A stretch of 64,000 nucleotides of DNA from Megaustenia siamemsis (taxonomy: Eukaryota; Mollusca; Gastropoda; Stylommatophora; Ariophantidae), in assembly GCA_032433765.1 (NCBI GenBank), contig JAVIAB010000047.1, positions 16,744,177 to 16,808,176 on the forward strand. Direction: 5' to 3'. The translations under genes and the position numbers were made by a program. The notes under the pieces were generated by a model. That model saw only the letters and a list, made by a program, of their open reading frames with translations. It made no database searches and was not told where the DNA came from. Positions 39,901 to 50,463 of this stretch are shown one piece after another (position 1 is the first letter of the stretch; each line of letters begins with the position of its first letter).

Positions 39901-40249
39901 AAACTTTTGTCAATTTGACTTGACACATCACCTTGAGTGACATAACTTGTCAGTCTGTCACTAACTGTCTGCACGACTCAATTCATAAGATTACAATTCT
40001 TGAAGATTTCACTTTGCTTTACTTGAATGTTAAGAATGGTGGCTTGGTTTGTGTATGTTAAAAATGTAAGGTTATATTTGAGTAATGAAGATTATATGGG
40101 ATGTGTGCATTATGAGATTAGTTAAAATGGACATGTATTGAGCTTGAAGTGAGCATATGCAGTGAATCTTACCAAGTCATACTTGGCTACTATATCTGCA
40201 CGTTCTTTAGCAGCTCTCTGGATCTCTTCAAACTCTGTGTGGGACAGGC
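5379..40249 (-). CDS. USP6NL: USP6NL (RN-tre) homologue, TBC-domain Rab GAP; 12 coding exons visible
   Basis: Family knowledge: USP6NL/RN-tre is a cytoplasmic GTPase-activating protein for endocytic Rabs such as Rab5; its TBC domain supplies an arginine and a glutamine finger. Seen here: twelve minus-strand exons join by GT-AG introns with matching phases (40173-40249, 38464-38549, 33977-34019, 31755-31835, 29057-29164, 25442-25551, 22509-22623, 19340-19394, 18833-18927, 17566-17631, 12486-12585, 5379-6871). The product is 808 residues plus an unseen N-terminus. Numbering from the first complete codon at 40249, the TBC domain covers about residues 95-320, with IDLDVNR (Arg153) and YCQG (188-191). 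The C-terminal 450 residues are Ser/Thr/Pro/Gln-rich and probably disordered. Introns run from 412 to 5614 bp and hold most of the repeats in the window. The first coding exon and the promoter were not found. The exact residue identities come from my own translation. Confidence 0.93.
6878..7586. repeat. 30-bp minisatellite abutting last splice acceptor (left half)
   Basis: About 24 copies of ATGGGGAGTATTAAGCAAAC plus AATCTATATC (plus strand). The same array resumes at 9093-9657 on the far side of a mariner insertion. Read on the gene strand, each unit ends TTGTTTGCTTAATACTCCCC; the copy touching the exon supplies the last intron's polypyrimidine tract and AG. Units with CCATAT versus CTATAT are interspersed. 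Confidence 0.97.
7694..8930 (-). pseudogene. mariner transposase, interrupted by nested retroposon
   Basis: The frame opens at an ATG at 8930 with an N-terminal helix-turn-helix region and then the DDE domain. TGDETW carries the first Asp, [13 protein letters not shown] the second, and [14 protein letters not shown] the third, with 34 residues between the last two (D,D34D, mariner type). Just after HLF the frame is broken by the insert at 7881-8036. Beyond it the expected C-terminus ([13 protein letters not shown] and on to a TAG at 7694-7696) is open. Apart from the insertion I see no frameshift or stop, so the copy was probably intact until recently, with about 356 codons. Confidence 0.9.
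7881..8036 (+). mobile_element. Short retroposon nested in the mariner (LINE-A type 3' end)
   Basis: It is flanked by a 10-bp target duplication, AAACAGATGG, at 7871-7880 and 8037-8046. Its end, CGGCTCGAAAGGACAATAG followed by ATAG repeats, matches the 3' end of the LINE at 53.5 kb and of the fragment at 21.38-21.65 kb. It is therefore either a 5'-truncated copy or a SINE borrowing that tail. Confidence 0.85.
9093..9657. repeat. 30-bp minisatellite, right half after mariner
   Basis: About 19 copies of the unit seen at 6878-7586. Two local rearrangements, at 9241-9270 and 9291-9305, contain shortened units (GTATCATGGGGAGTATC and GTATCATGTATTAAG). Confidence 0.97.
9658..11035. repeat. Intron DNA with a 61-bp tandem repeat, possibly from a LINE 3' end
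   Basis: At about 9945-10165 a 61-bp unit (GATAGAGATTCTTTCAGATG, GGCTGTGGTGAATGCAACGG and on) is repeated 3.5 times. In one plus frame it reads [12 protein letters not shown], like the C-terminal motif of some LINE proteins, and it is followed by CATGATGATGATGAAC, the kind of tail seen on LINE-B copies here. From 10230 to 11035 the DNA is AT-rich and I see nothing in it. Confidence 0.7.
11036..12285. repeat. 31-bp minisatellite, about 40 copies, in last intron
   Basis: The unit is ACCATTGTAGCATTAGTTTC plus TATTTTCATAG. Common variants are TCTTAG for TCATAG and GTAAC for GTAGC. The first few units (before about 11200) have TTTAAG and are more diverged, consistent with an older edge. Confidence 0.96.
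12486..12585 (-). CDS. USP6NL: USP6NL homologue exon: end of TBC domain
   Basis: The exon is 100 nt with acceptor after TCTTCCTCAG and donor GTAAGT, ending on one base of a split Arg codon. It encodes [20 protein letters not shown] and on to KIHR, matching TPFTLxLRLWDxYxxEGERVL at the end of the TBC domain. The 31-bp minisatellite lies 200 bp downstream in the next intron. Confidence 0.95.
12733..13064. mobile_element. Possible TTAA-flanked MITE containing a (TA)n tract
   Basis: TTAA occurs at 12733-12736 and 13061-13064. The inner ends are CTCTTTCAGTACGG and, in reverse complement at the right, CTCTTTTTGTATG, a short, imperfect inverted repeat. TTAA duplication is typical of piggyBac-type elements. 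A pure (TA)n tract of about 73 bp lies at 12852-12924. There is no coding capacity. Confidence 0.4.
13065..14094. other. Intron DNA, nothing recognised
   Basis: AT-rich intron sequence of the USP6NL homologue. Short open frames (13279-13536 plus, 13649-13855 minus) have no domain that I recognise and are probably chance. Confidence 0.6.
14095..14325 (-). mobile_element. SINE-A copy, old and diverged
   Basis: Reading the minus strand, a tRNA-like head (CTGAGTGGTTAGTGTG, then GGTTCAATTCCC) is followed by a body with GGTTCACC and ends near TAACACCATAT. It matches the SINE-A layout at 50.46 kb but with many substitutions. Confidence 0.75.
14440..15830 (-). mobile_element. LINE-E fragment with RNase H domain
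   Basis: Several minus-strand frames join as the C-terminal part of a non-LTR retrotransposon. At 15368-15787 is the RT-to-RNase H linker. At 15129-15425 is an RNase H domain with NGGGGVFLA and [11 protein letters not shown]. Then [20 protein letters not shown] (about 15060-15125) gives the last RNase H motifs. At 14643-14870 is a Cys/His tail with [19 protein letters not shown]. It is broken by at least two frame changes and a stop near 15130. The 3' end (about 14440-14560) also occurs at 24.5 kb and resembles the tail of SINE-C. Confidence 0.85.
15955..16170 (-). mobile_element. SINE-C partial copy
   Basis: It shares with the 60.2-kb copy the blocks CACGTCCATCTTCGGCATGG, GGGCAGCAGCCATTTTAGCC, CAAGAGTTCTTT and GAGGGCTAGC. 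The tRNA-like head is missing. Confidence 0.75.
16171..17221. other. Intron DNA with a tRNA-like SINE remnant at about 16835-16990
   Basis: At 16847 GGTAGCTGAGTAGTTAGTGTG resembles an A box and CAGAGTTCATTTCC a B box, followed by a body loosely like SINE-A. The rest (16171-16830 and 16991-17221) has nothing I recognise. Confidence 0.5.
17222..17550 (+). mobile_element. SINE-B copy
   Basis: The tRNA-derived head has GGTAGCCTAGTTGGGA (A box) and CGTGTTCAATTCCC (B box). The body carries TACCCCCACGGTTAAC, GAAATGGGTACCAG, GGAAGGTGAGGAATG and TTTCGATGCTTGAAG, matching the copy at 20944-21270 almost throughout. It ends next to the exon at 17566-17631. Confidence 0.9.
17566..17631 (-). CDS. USP6NL: USP6NL homologue exon: [13 protein letters not shown] segment
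   Basis: The exon is 66 nt (22 codons), phase 0 at both ends, acceptor after GTCAATACAG, donor GTAAGA. It encodes [20 protein letters not shown] and then DR, matching the family's YTMKWFFQCFLDRTPF. It sits right next to a SINE copy ending near 17550. Confidence 0.93.
17764..17992 (-). mobile_element. LINE-D 3' fragment with (GAT)n tail
   Basis: It begins on the plus strand with a TCATCATCATCAAGTACC tail and contains, in reverse, a C-terminal coding block with [12 protein letters not shown]. The same block and tail occur at 30266-30490 and 36364-36910. It lies between (TA)n and (CA/TA)n tracts. Confidence 0.85.
17993..18832. other. Intron DNA, nothing recognised
   Basis: Starts with a (CA)n(TA)n tract at 18003-18026; the remainder is AT-rich with no supported feature. 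Confidence 0.6.
18833..18927 (-). CDS. USP6NL: USP6NL homologue exon: [12 protein letters not shown] segment
   Basis: The exon is 95 nt: two bases completing Gly225, then 31 codons with [20 protein letters not shown]. The acceptor follows CAACTGGCCAG and the donor is GTATGT. It matches the family block GFPKL.RFQ.HH.KIL..FL in the distal TBC domain. Confidence 0.93.
19180..19325 (+). mobile_element. LINE-A-related fragment, diverged
   Basis: The run TATGTTGGTCATGTGATGAG followed by AAAAGACAACAAG and CCTCAAATGGGAACAAG aligns with the C-terminal region of LINE-A (TATGTTGGACATATGATGAG at 40.87 kb; GTAAAAG..GGAAG in the 21.4-kb copy). Many changes indicate an old copy or a sister family. Confidence 0.65.
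19340..19394 (-). CDS. USP6NL: USP6NL homologue exon: DAFWGL segment (55 nt)
   Basis: The exon has acceptor after TTTGTTCACAG and donor GTAAGT. It encodes [18 protein letters not shown] plus one base of a Gly codon, matching the DAFWAL/DAFWGL block that follows MNEE in the TBC domain. The intron to the next exon is only 412 bp, the smallest in the gene. Confidence 0.92.
19395..20943. other. Intron DNA with a probable LINE reverse-transcriptase remnant
   Basis: At 20050-20298 a plus frame reads [20 protein letters not shown] and then [11 protein letters not shown], resembling the KxFDRLIxxRLSxxVDPxLIxEQAGFR stretch at the start of RT domains in jockey-like LINEs. I see no further clear motifs. 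The rest (19395-20045 and 20480-20943) is AT-rich and unassigned. Confidence 0.5.
20944..21270 (+). mobile_element. SINE-B copy with target-site duplication
   Basis: It is flanked by CTTTGTCTGTT at 20933-20943 and 21271-21281. The head has CGGTAGCCTAGTTGGGAAAA (A box) and CCGTGTTCGATTCCCG (B box), so it is tRNA-derived. It ends in CTCGTACTTTACCTTTAA. An A-run at about 21051-21062 splits the body. Confidence 0.95.
21378..21653 (+). mobile_element. LINE-A, 5'-truncated copy with target-site duplication
   Basis: It encodes the last 50 residues of the LINE-A protein ([20 protein letters not shown], then [14 protein letters not shown]) to a stop, then a 3' UTR ending AAAGGTCAATAG and ATAG repeats. 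The 10-bp duplication AATAAAAATT is at 21368-21377 and 21654-21663. Confidence 0.93.
21988..22241 (-). mobile_element. SINE-A copy with target-site duplication
   Basis: Flanked by ATAAATTATATA (21976-21987 and 22242-22253). On the minus strand: GGGAGCCGCGATAGCTCAGT with the A box, GGTTCGATCCC as the B box, then CGGGTTCACCCAGCC. The 3' end is GGGGGTATTTTACTTTT. It is the clearest minus-strand member. Confidence 0.95.
22509..22623 (-). CDS. USP6NL: USP6NL homologue exon: glutamine-finger motif
   Basis: The exon is 115 nt with acceptor after TTCATGTTTCAG and donor GTAAGT. Its first base completes Lys168, then 38 codons follow, including [24 protein letters not shown] at about residues 188-191 is the TBC glutamine finger. 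The match to vertebrate USP6NL ([16 protein letters not shown]) continues across the splice junction and confirms the phase. Confidence 0.95.
22745..23030 (-). mobile_element. SINE-C copy
   Basis: On the minus strand the head reads GGTGGTCTTGAGGTGAGGC and TTCTGGGTTTAAATCCTGCC (B-box-like). The body carries AGTCTCTCTGGGATATTG, GTTAAAGAACCCTTGACAC and GGCAGCTGCCCCAG, shared with 38.87 and 60.2 kb. Confidence 0.85.
23390..23700 (-). mobile_element. LINE-F RNase H C-terminal fragment
   Basis: A minus-strand frame at 23436-23697 starts [20 protein letters not shown] and continues with [12 protein letters not shown]. This matches the end of an RNase H domain in LINE proteins (GNERADRLA) and the following linker. 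Only about 85 codons remain, ending at a stop near 23436. Confidence 0.75.
23700..24115. repeat. 70-bp tandem repeat, about 5 copies
   Basis: The unit carries TATGTGTTATTATTACTATA, AGATGTAGAACCTAGAGTGT and GTTATTATTCCTATTTTATC, then CAGACTACTG. Central copies (23840-24060) are almost identical and the edges are degenerate. Confidence 0.9.
24206..24452 (-). mobile_element. SINE-A copy, 5' end slightly truncated
   Basis: Closely matches the copy at 21988-22241 from GTAAAGTACCCCCGCCACGC through GGTTGGGATCGAACCC, but ends within the A box (CACTGAGCTCTCGCT) without the leading GGGAGCC. Confidence 0.93.
24510..24720 (-). mobile_element. LINE-E 3' end fragment
   Basis: The blocks ATTATCTGCCCTTAAAAGAG, AGTAGGCATAGATCCATAGA and TTTCTGCCTAACATGGCCGA match 14440-14560, the 3' region after the coding part of LINE-E, and run on to TTGGCTTGATCAGTTAGTCT. 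Confidence 0.75.
25090..25312. repeat. 49-bp tandem repeat, about 5 copies
   Basis: The unit is CATAAAGAGTTAAGCTGTGT, then GTGAGAGCTAAACATCTGC and GAGGTAAACA, ending 130 bp from the exon at 25442. Confidence 0.9.
25442..25551 (-). CDS. USP6NL: USP6NL homologue exon: arginine-finger motif
   Basis: The exon is 110 nt with acceptor after TCTCTTCCAG and donor GTATGT, ending on AA of a split Lys codon. It encodes [27 protein letters not shown] is the TBC IxxDxxR motif, with the catalytic arginine finger at about residue 153. The intron on its 5' side (higher coordinates) holds the 2.45-kb 49/46-bp minisatellite. Confidence 0.95.
25785..26045 (-). mobile_element. LINE 3' fragment ([14 protein letters not shown] type)
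   Basis: On the minus strand, GAAGATAACATCAAAGAGTG and GACAGGCCTCAG follow a basic run (AAAAGAGGTAGAAAGAGAAG). This resembles the KKRWVDNIREWTG end encoded at 46.97 kb. It runs directly into the 49/46-bp minisatellite. Confidence 0.65.
26040..28490. repeat. 49/46-bp minisatellite, about 51 copies
   Basis: The unit is ACAATAACATTTCATCTGTA, CGATCCAGATAAGAGATGCC and CAAAACCTT (49 bp). A shorter class lacks CATC (ATTTCTGTATGATCC). The left two thirds is mainly the long class, and the right third (after about 27540) almost all the short class. A third variant, GTTATGAATCATTTC, recurs at 26066, 26601, 26749 and 27379. It fills most of the intron between the exons at 25442 and 29057. Confidence 0.97.
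28491..29056. other. Intron DNA, nothing firm
   Basis: 28830-28960 has a run (AAATAAAAACTCCATCCTAAAG, then GGCAGTCTTT) loosely similar to 31470-31560, possibly an old SINE. Otherwise nothing recognised. Confidence 0.4.
29057..29164 (-). CDS. USP6NL: USP6NL homologue exon: start of TBC domain
   Basis: The exon is 108 nt (36 codons), phase 0 at both ends, acceptor after GTATCCACAG, donor GTAGGT. It encodes [20 protein letters not shown] and onward, the TBC motif in which a Rab GAP begins (K-G-I-P-x-x-L-R-G-x-V-W). It corresponds to [20 protein letters not shown] in vertebrate USP6NL. Confidence 0.95.
29165..29664. other. Intron DNA, nothing recognised
   Basis: AT-rich intron between two TBC exons; no repeat, ORF or motif that I can support. 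Confidence 0.6.
29665..29918 (-). mobile_element. SINE-A copy
   Basis: Contains GTAAAGAGCCCCATCACGGC, TTTTTGGGGTAATGTGGTCG and GGGTGGGTGAACCTGGAAACC, and ends CACTGAGCTGTTGCGACTCC. It is more diverged than the 22-kb copy, especially around the B box. Confidence 0.9.
30000..30265. repeat. 68-bp tandem repeat, 4 copies, ending in (TCA)n
   Basis: The unit AGTAATAATTTGTAATACAT, TTATGATGTACCAGTGTAAC, TAGTGATGTGAGTTCATCAT, CATCATCA starts at 30001, 30069, 30137 and 30205. The last copy leads straight into a LINE-D insertion whose 3' tail is also (TCA)n followed by AAGTACC. Confidence 0.93.
30266..30490 (-). mobile_element. LINE-D 3' fragment with target-site duplication
   Basis: The coding remnant on the minus strand includes [20 protein letters not shown] and REWLGRR. 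The duplication TGATGTGAGTT lies at the end of the 68-bp array (about 30249-30259) and again at about 30493-30503, after the element. Confidence 0.87.
30491..31364. other. Intron DNA, nothing recognised
   Basis: No repeat or coding signal that I can support. Confidence 0.55.
31365..31570 (+). mobile_element. tRNA-like SINE of another type
   Basis: GGTAGCAAGTGGCTGAATCA resembles an A box and AAGAGTTTGAATCATG a B box at tRNA-like spacing. A T-run at 31449-31460 and a body ending near GGGATAATGCAAT follow. I have only this one good copy. Confidence 0.5.
31755..31835 (-). CDS. USP6NL: USP6NL homologue exon: ERTTKWLKM helix
   Basis: The exon is 81 nt, phase 0 at both ends, with donor GTATTG. It encodes a segment with [20 protein letters not shown], almost identical to the family pattern [16 protein letters not shown] just before the TBC domain. 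There are two in-frame acceptors 9 nt apart (after CTCCAG at 31836 and after AAACAG at 31827), so the codons for TKQ may be optional. Confidence 0.93.
32085..32560. repeat. 28-bp minisatellite, about 17 copies
   Basis: The unit is AACCTTCACACAGAAATGAT plus AAACTAAT, with AATCAT and CATAAATG variants. The intron lies between exons at 31835 and 33977. Confidence 0.95.
32600..33350. other. Intron DNA, nothing firm
   Basis: Contains CAACCAGGCAGTGCCGTAAG and following GC-richer stretch (32870-33130), which may be an old repeat. I cannot name it. Confidence 0.4.
33355..33740. repeat. 77-bp tandem repeat, 5 copies
   Basis: The unit carries TGCATCAATGAAATAATCTA, TGGCTACAGTTAGACTGTCT and CCCTGTGACTGACTTCTGTA. 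The first and last copies share the variant GATATTAAATGTATGCATCA and GAGATAATC, so the array may have circular order or duplicated ends. Confidence 0.93.
33977..34019 (-). CDS. USP6NL: USP6NL homologue micro-exon (43 nt)
   Basis: This short exon reads one base (completing His54) plus 14 codons, [14 protein letters not shown]. The acceptor follows TTATCTTGACAG and the donor is GTTAGA. The sequence itself is weakly conserved; the call rests on position, matching phases on both sides and good splice sites. It corresponds to the family's EEELP linker before the helix ERTTKWLKM. Confidence 0.8.
34455..36010 (+). mobile_element. LINE-C, endonuclease plus start of reverse transcriptase, broken
   Basis: Frames at 34462-34992, 35036-35572, 35458-35757 and 35766-36008 join as one non-LTR retrotransposon protein with at least three frame changes. 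The AP endonuclease domain shows [20 protein letters not shown] with its Glu, and GSDHYPC near the end (about 35185-35205). A long basic linker follows. The RT begins with [15 protein letters not shown] and stops soon after. It lies antisense in an intron of the USP6NL homologue. Clade not assigned. Confidence 0.85.
36364..36910 (-). mobile_element. LINE-D 3' fragment, longest copy
   Basis: It starts with the TCATCATCATCAAGTACC tail and extends through the C-terminal coding block (minus strand) into the region where the RT-adjacent sequence TGTTTCTATTGTCAAAAATG lies. The 57.3-kb copy covers the same span on the plus strand. Confidence 0.82.
37135..37350 (+). mobile_element. LINE-B 3' fragment with (GAT)n tail
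   Basis: The plus frame holds [20 protein letters not shown] and then a run ending with AATGATGATGATGAAC, matching the LINE-B end at 62.44 kb ([17 protein letters not shown]). Confidence 0.88.
37351..38463. other. Intron DNA, nothing recognised
   Basis: Contains an A-run at 37965-37973 and no feature I can support. The 79-codon minus frame at 38018-38257 has no recognisable domain. Confidence 0.55.
38464..38549 (-). CDS. USP6NL: USP6NL homologue exon: [13 protein letters not shown] segment
   Basis: The exon is 86 nt, with acceptor after TCATCTCCAG and donor GTAAGT. It enters in phase 0 and ends with CA of a split His codon. It encodes the highly conserved stretch containing [20 protein letters not shown], a USP6NL signature located N-terminal to the TBC domain (IEPWEDADY...KVTDRFGFLH in vertebrates). 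Confidence 0.93.
38872..39155 (+). mobile_element. SINE-C copy
   Basis: The head has GGGTGGTTTAGAAGTAAGAC and GGTCCTGGGTTTGATTCCCA (B box). The body has GTGAGATCTGACGTC, CCTCTTGGAGAA, GTCCCATGTGC, ACGTTAAAGAAACC and GGCCAAAAATGG, in the same order (reversed) as at 60.2 kb. Confidence 0.88.
39690..39865 (+). mobile_element. SINE-B copy, 5'-truncated
   Basis: Begins at TTGGTACCAGGGTAGTATTC and follows the SINE-B body to the CTCGTACTGTACCTTTACCT end. The tRNA-like head is absent. Confidence 0.88.
40173..40249 (-). CDS. USP6NL: USP6NL homologue, first visible coding exon
   Basis: The exon is 77 nt. The acceptor follows TTTGTTTACAG and the donor is GTAAGA. It enters with two bases of a split codon, so one base comes from an upstream exon I could not identify. 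It encodes 25 residues ending [11 protein letters not shown], which matches the start of vertebrate USP6NL (family pattern QERAEIVAKYD). Because the vertebrate protein begins only about 12-15 residues earlier, the missing exon need hold little more than the start codon and 5' UTR. Confidence 0.88.
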
Positions 40250-40528
40250 CTGTAAACAAAGACATCAGTAATCAGGGCTAAAAATATTCAATCTTTAACC
40301 ACAAAGGATCATAAATTAAAAGACACAGTTTTTTCTAATTACTTAGAATGTATAACAGAAGAAGCATGTGTATTTTATCTTTCAGGAAAGACACAAATCA
40401 ACAAATCAACTAAAGAATCAATTTCAAACAACTGTGAAAGATATATATAGAGGCATTGTATTGAAAATGAAATGTGATAGTAAAGGTTGAGACTAGTCAT
40501 GATATATTTCACTCAATAGTATTGATAT

Positions 40529-40910
40529 TGATCGATAAGGGGATACAAGTAAAGAAATTAGATTCAGAATAGCTAAAGCAGCAATCTCTTTCAAAAGCCT
40601 TGAAAAGTTGTGGAAATCAAAACTCATCAACACAAACAGAAAACTTAAGACTATTCAAATCAAATGTACTATCAACCCTTACATATGCATGTGAAAGCTG
40701 GAAAACAACAGGAGACATAGAAACAAAATTGAACGCATTGAAAATAAATGTCTAAGGAAAATACTTGGTATAGCGTGGAACGAATTCAAAACAAAAAACA
40801 AAGGAAATTAGAGAAACCGCCAATCAACCACTAATATCTTCAGTAATAAAGAAAAGACGATGGTCATATGTTGGACATATGATGAGAAGAGATAATAACC
40901 GAATAGCAAA

Positions 40911-40912
<2 letters not shown>
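40529..40912 (+). mobile_element. LINE-A fragment, 3' end replaced by GATA array
   Basis: It aligns with the reverse complement of 53755-54130, from TGATCGATAAGGGGATAC to GAATAGCAAAG, with several frame changes. In the 53.5-kb copy the sequence continues with 260 bp of coding and 3' UTR before the ATAG tail; here it jumps directly to (TAGA)n. A possible target duplication, ATTGATAT, lies at 40521-40528 and 46830-46837, on the far side of the array. Confidence 0.88.
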
Positions 40913-46830
<5,918 letters not shown>

Positions 46831-46842
46831 TTGATATACTTA

Positions 46843-47108
46843 AAGAACTATTGCCATAGTAAAAGAGCAGAACTGATCTGGTAGGTCATACGGCCCTCAG
46901 ACGTTGCCAAAACTATTCTGCAAGGATTAGTACCAAGCAAAAGAAGACAGGGGGGACAAAAGAAAAGATGGGTGGATAACATCAGAGAATGGACAGGAAT
47001 ACCTTTTGTTATATCACAGAAAATTGTTCTAAATCATGACGATTGGAAGCAAATTGTGAAAATGTCATTCATGGTGCCCCAATCACTGACAACATTACAG
47101 GATAATTG
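46843..47108 (+). mobile_element. LINE 3' fragment (KKRWVDNIREWTG type)
   Basis: The plus frame reads KTILQGLVPSKRRQGGQKKR, then WVDNIREWTG, and ends at a stop near 47108. This is a typical LINE protein C-terminus. A probable 13-bp duplication with one mismatch, ATTGATAT(A/T)CTTA, lies at 46830-46842 and 47109-47121. Confidence 0.8.
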
Positions 47109-47484
47109 ATTGATATTCTTATAGAGACAATCAACGTTGGTAAATAGAGTTGCAGTTATCTAGATGAAAGACATGAAACTAACAGGTGCAGTATATGCAT
47201 ATCATATAATGACATAATGAGACATTGCTAGAAATAAGAATAATGTATCACTACTACAGACACAGGACACTGTTACAGACATGTCTGCACAGGTAAGATA
47301 CATTTGAACCTAATCAAATCTGGGACTTTAAGTAGTCAAACGTCTTAACTTCTCTCTTGTCTGACCTCATAATTGGTCAACCTGGACAGGTGGTGTGATA
47401 ACATGAACAACAAAGAAGTTTGTAATCTAAATACCTGTCTACTAGCAGGCAACAAAAAAAAACAAATACAAAAATAATTAGCAC

Positions 47485-47565
47485 ACTGCAGCGAGAGAGA
47501 GAGAGAGAGAATGTGTTTTGTGAGAGAGAGAGAGGAGAATGTGTTTGTGTGAGAGAGAGAGAGAG

Positions 47566-47650
<85 letters not shown>
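47485..47650. repeat. (GA)n microsatellite
   Basis: GA-rich tract with GTGTTTGTGAGAG and GACAGAGAG interruptions. The minus-strand Ser/Leu-rich frame over it is spurious. Confidence 0.95.
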
Positions 47651-47653
<3 letters not shown>

Positions 47654-49230
47654 AGGAATGGGGATAATGAAAGGGTCTAGATATTCTTTACCACATTTTC
47701 CCATTTCTGATTTCTGGATTCCATGTGATGTGATGGATTGGGGTGGGGGTAAGGGGGGGGGGGCTTAGAGGAAATGGTTGAGAGATTGAAAGGAAAATTA
47801 AATATGAGAGAGGAAGGGTATAACGAGAGAAGTGAAGATAAAGTCAGAAATAGAAAAAGGAGGAGAGCTATTCTCCAATTTCAGACGTGATGACCATTAC
47901 AAATTAACAGAAGCACAAACGGCCAGTTTATTCAACCCTACGTATGAACGTAACGTGTGTATCGGATGAATCAGGCATACTTCTACCTCTAATGTTAAAA
48001 CCACAGGAGGCTGTTATAAGAAGCAGGTCTGTATTAGAAATTCACAAGTGAGATAAGAGATGACAGAGCGGACCTTGTTCCACCTTGTGTTTGTAGAGGA
48101 GAGTCGGATGATGCGTCTGGGGGTTTTTTTTCTTTACAGCAAGAAGGGCAGTCAATAGTAGAAGGGAGGCACATTACGGTACCTGGAAGGGGCAGTTGGA
48201 CAGTTCAAAAAAAAAATTAAGAGGATTGGGGGGGGGGGCATGTCAACAGCAAGATCGGGAGGTGGGGGTTGACAGGGACCACAATAGGAAAACACGGGAG
48301 GGAAGAGGAAGGCAATAGTAAACAAGAGAGTGTCAATATTGAAGTCCGGATGGAAAGGCAAGATTAAAATGGTGGAAGAGAGGATGATTTAACATTAAAA
48401 CAGGGGAAATGGTGGAGGCACCAAGAGTAAAATGGAAGAGAGGGTCGAAGGGGAGAGGGATTAATAGTAAAACGGGCACAGGAGAAGTCGATAACAAAAC
48501 TGAAAAAGGGGTGGGAGGGTTAATTCAATTAATAGTAAAACGGATAAAGAAGTAAGGGGGCGGGGCTCAAAGTAGATCGTGTGAAGAGTAGTGGATGAGT
48601 CAAGCATCTTCATTAGAGGGTTGAGAAGTTGTAGACAATTGAGGAGAGATTGAAACTTGTGGGAAGTGCGAGGGCGGCAACTCATCCGCAAAATTAGGTT
48701 CATCTGATAAGTACGCACATCAAACACAACGCTGACATATCACTACCGCCCGCACAAATTCGACACACCAAACACTATGACGACACATACGCCCCCCCCC
48801 CCCCCCCCCCGCCTTTTTTTTTTTTACATACACACGCACGCACATTCTAACGTATCGTTGCTGCTATTTTTGCAGCTAATTTCTGATTGGTTCTCTTTAC
48901 CACTTTTGTGGCTTGAAGTTATTGAACTAAAATGAGAAGAAAAGTTTGCAGAATATATTAAAGATGACGTTATTGCAATGCTATAACAATCCTCATTCCT
49001 GGACGTGTATTACCGCAAATCGCTTAGCAAGACAGGTAAACATGCTGCAAATTGTTAGAGACATTGATAAGTGATGTCATCACTCCACGAGACAAACCCC
49101 AGTACAATACATAGTCGCCCTCGACGGGTCAACACCCATGTTCTCGCTGCAGCAAAGCTAATCTAATCTTACATCTCATTCCAGTGCGCTCTTCATCTAC
49201 AGTGATGTGAGGAATAACACAAATTAACAT
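47651..49230. other. Purine-rich unassigned DNA with homopolymers
   Basis: G-runs at 47752-47763 and 48229-48238, and a C-run of about 21 followed by T at 48791-48824. From 47800 to 48700 the plus strand is purine-rich with recurring GGGGGAGG..AATAGTAAAA phrases (for example 48177, 48313, 48466, 48532), a loose degenerate repeat. No gene seen. Confidence 0.6.
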
Positions 49231-49231
49231 G

Positions 49232-49545
49232 CATCATCATTGAGTGCTGTCCCTGCATCGAAGGTTGGTCACCATGGAGCGCCATTCCGCTCTTGTCTCC
49301 AGCTTTGATAGTACAGGTTGTCATAGGCTGACTTGTCCATCTTTTGATATTACTCGTCCACGTTAGTCTTGGTCTGCATCTGCCTCTTTTACCTTGTATT
49401 TTCCCTCACAAGATTACTTTTAGTAGCCTGTAGTGTCTTTTGACATGCCCCAAAATCTCATCTGTCTTGTTGGAATCGTATTTAGTAGTTCTCATTTCAT
49501 TTTTAATTGTTTAAGACTTCATTGTTTGTTAACAATCCTATTGGA
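49232..49545 (-). mobile_element. LINE-B 3' fragment
   Basis: Matches 62452-62730: CGAAGGTTGGTCACCATGGA, TTGATATTACTCGTCCACGT and CCTCTTTTACCTTGTATTTT. It is inserted in the same orientation as the large copy and starts near the tail CATCATCATTGAGTG. Confidence 0.9.
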
Positions 49546-50447
49546 GGTTAGCAAAACTCGACACCCTCGACTGTACAGAGTATCTGATAATGATGAAATA
49601 TCAGGTTGCAATGTGGAGACGATTAGTCCTGACATTGTATCTATTAAGTACTATATCCCCTGACGCTGGGGATGGGTCTCTCAATAGTTCTGATCCTACA
49701 GTCGTCTATCAATATACCATGCTTTTTCTCGCTGTCTAGCATCTTGTTGACTAATCATGGGCTTTCATGACAACTTTCCCCCAGTGACAAAATAAGTTGT
49801 ATTGTTGTGCTGCTCATTTCAGAATTGGAACATATATAGAATCGCTGTTTGGTTTGGTTTCCAAGTTCAGTAAAAAAGTTGATGCTTACATTTTGTGAAT
49901 TGTATGGATAATTTTTTTTTTCATCAAAACGGAAATATATAAAATATTATTGTGTCTTCTCGTGATCAATACATCTACTGAAACATTAGAGGCACAAACA
50001 ATAATTTCACTAAAACATTAAGATTTTCTTAATGTTTCACAGTCCAGTTTGGGGGCAAATGCGCCTGAAAGCAACCCTGCTGAGTTCTCAGCGACTAACA
50101 GCTAATGGATTGCTCCAGGATAGTTAAACTACAACTAGCCAGATCCTGTGGTGCCTCTAGACACATACTAATCCAGTCTAGTTTGCTAGAAAAACATCGA
50201 GAGAGAAGGTACTCACAAATTCAGTGCTGAAGTGGGAGGTGTGGAGTCGAAATGCGCAAATATCAGAGTTCCACAGCAAACAACAAGACAATGCATACAC
50301 GCCCACCTAATGTACTTTAAAGAGAACGAATGAAGTCTCTGTGTGAACGCTAGTAAGCAGTGTCTCGTATAAAAAAATATATATTTTTAAACATGTAGAA
50401 AACCTAGTGTAATCAGATCTTTCCGAACATTCACTATTAAATCTCTC
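49546..50447. other. Unassigned DNA
   Basis: No supported gene. A strong donor-like GTGAGTACC on the minus strand at 50211-50219 is discussed under rejected items. Confidence 0.5.
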
Positions 50448-50463
50448 TAAGACGTAAACAAGA

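Noticed and set aside
47281..47292. ATGTCTGCACAG followed by GTAAGA on the plus strand, like a first coding exon
   Set aside because: No downstream plus-strand exon could be found and the only host gene is on the other strand; chance is enough.
47345..47704. Leu/Ser-rich 119-codon minus frame
   Set aside because: Generated by the (GA)n microsatellite.
50213..50290. Candidate 5' exon of the USP6NL homologue ending at GTGAGTACC on the minus strand
   Set aside because: Splicing it to the exon at 40249 would need a phase that gives a stop codon within a few residues. It might still be a non-coding exon, but nothing shows it.
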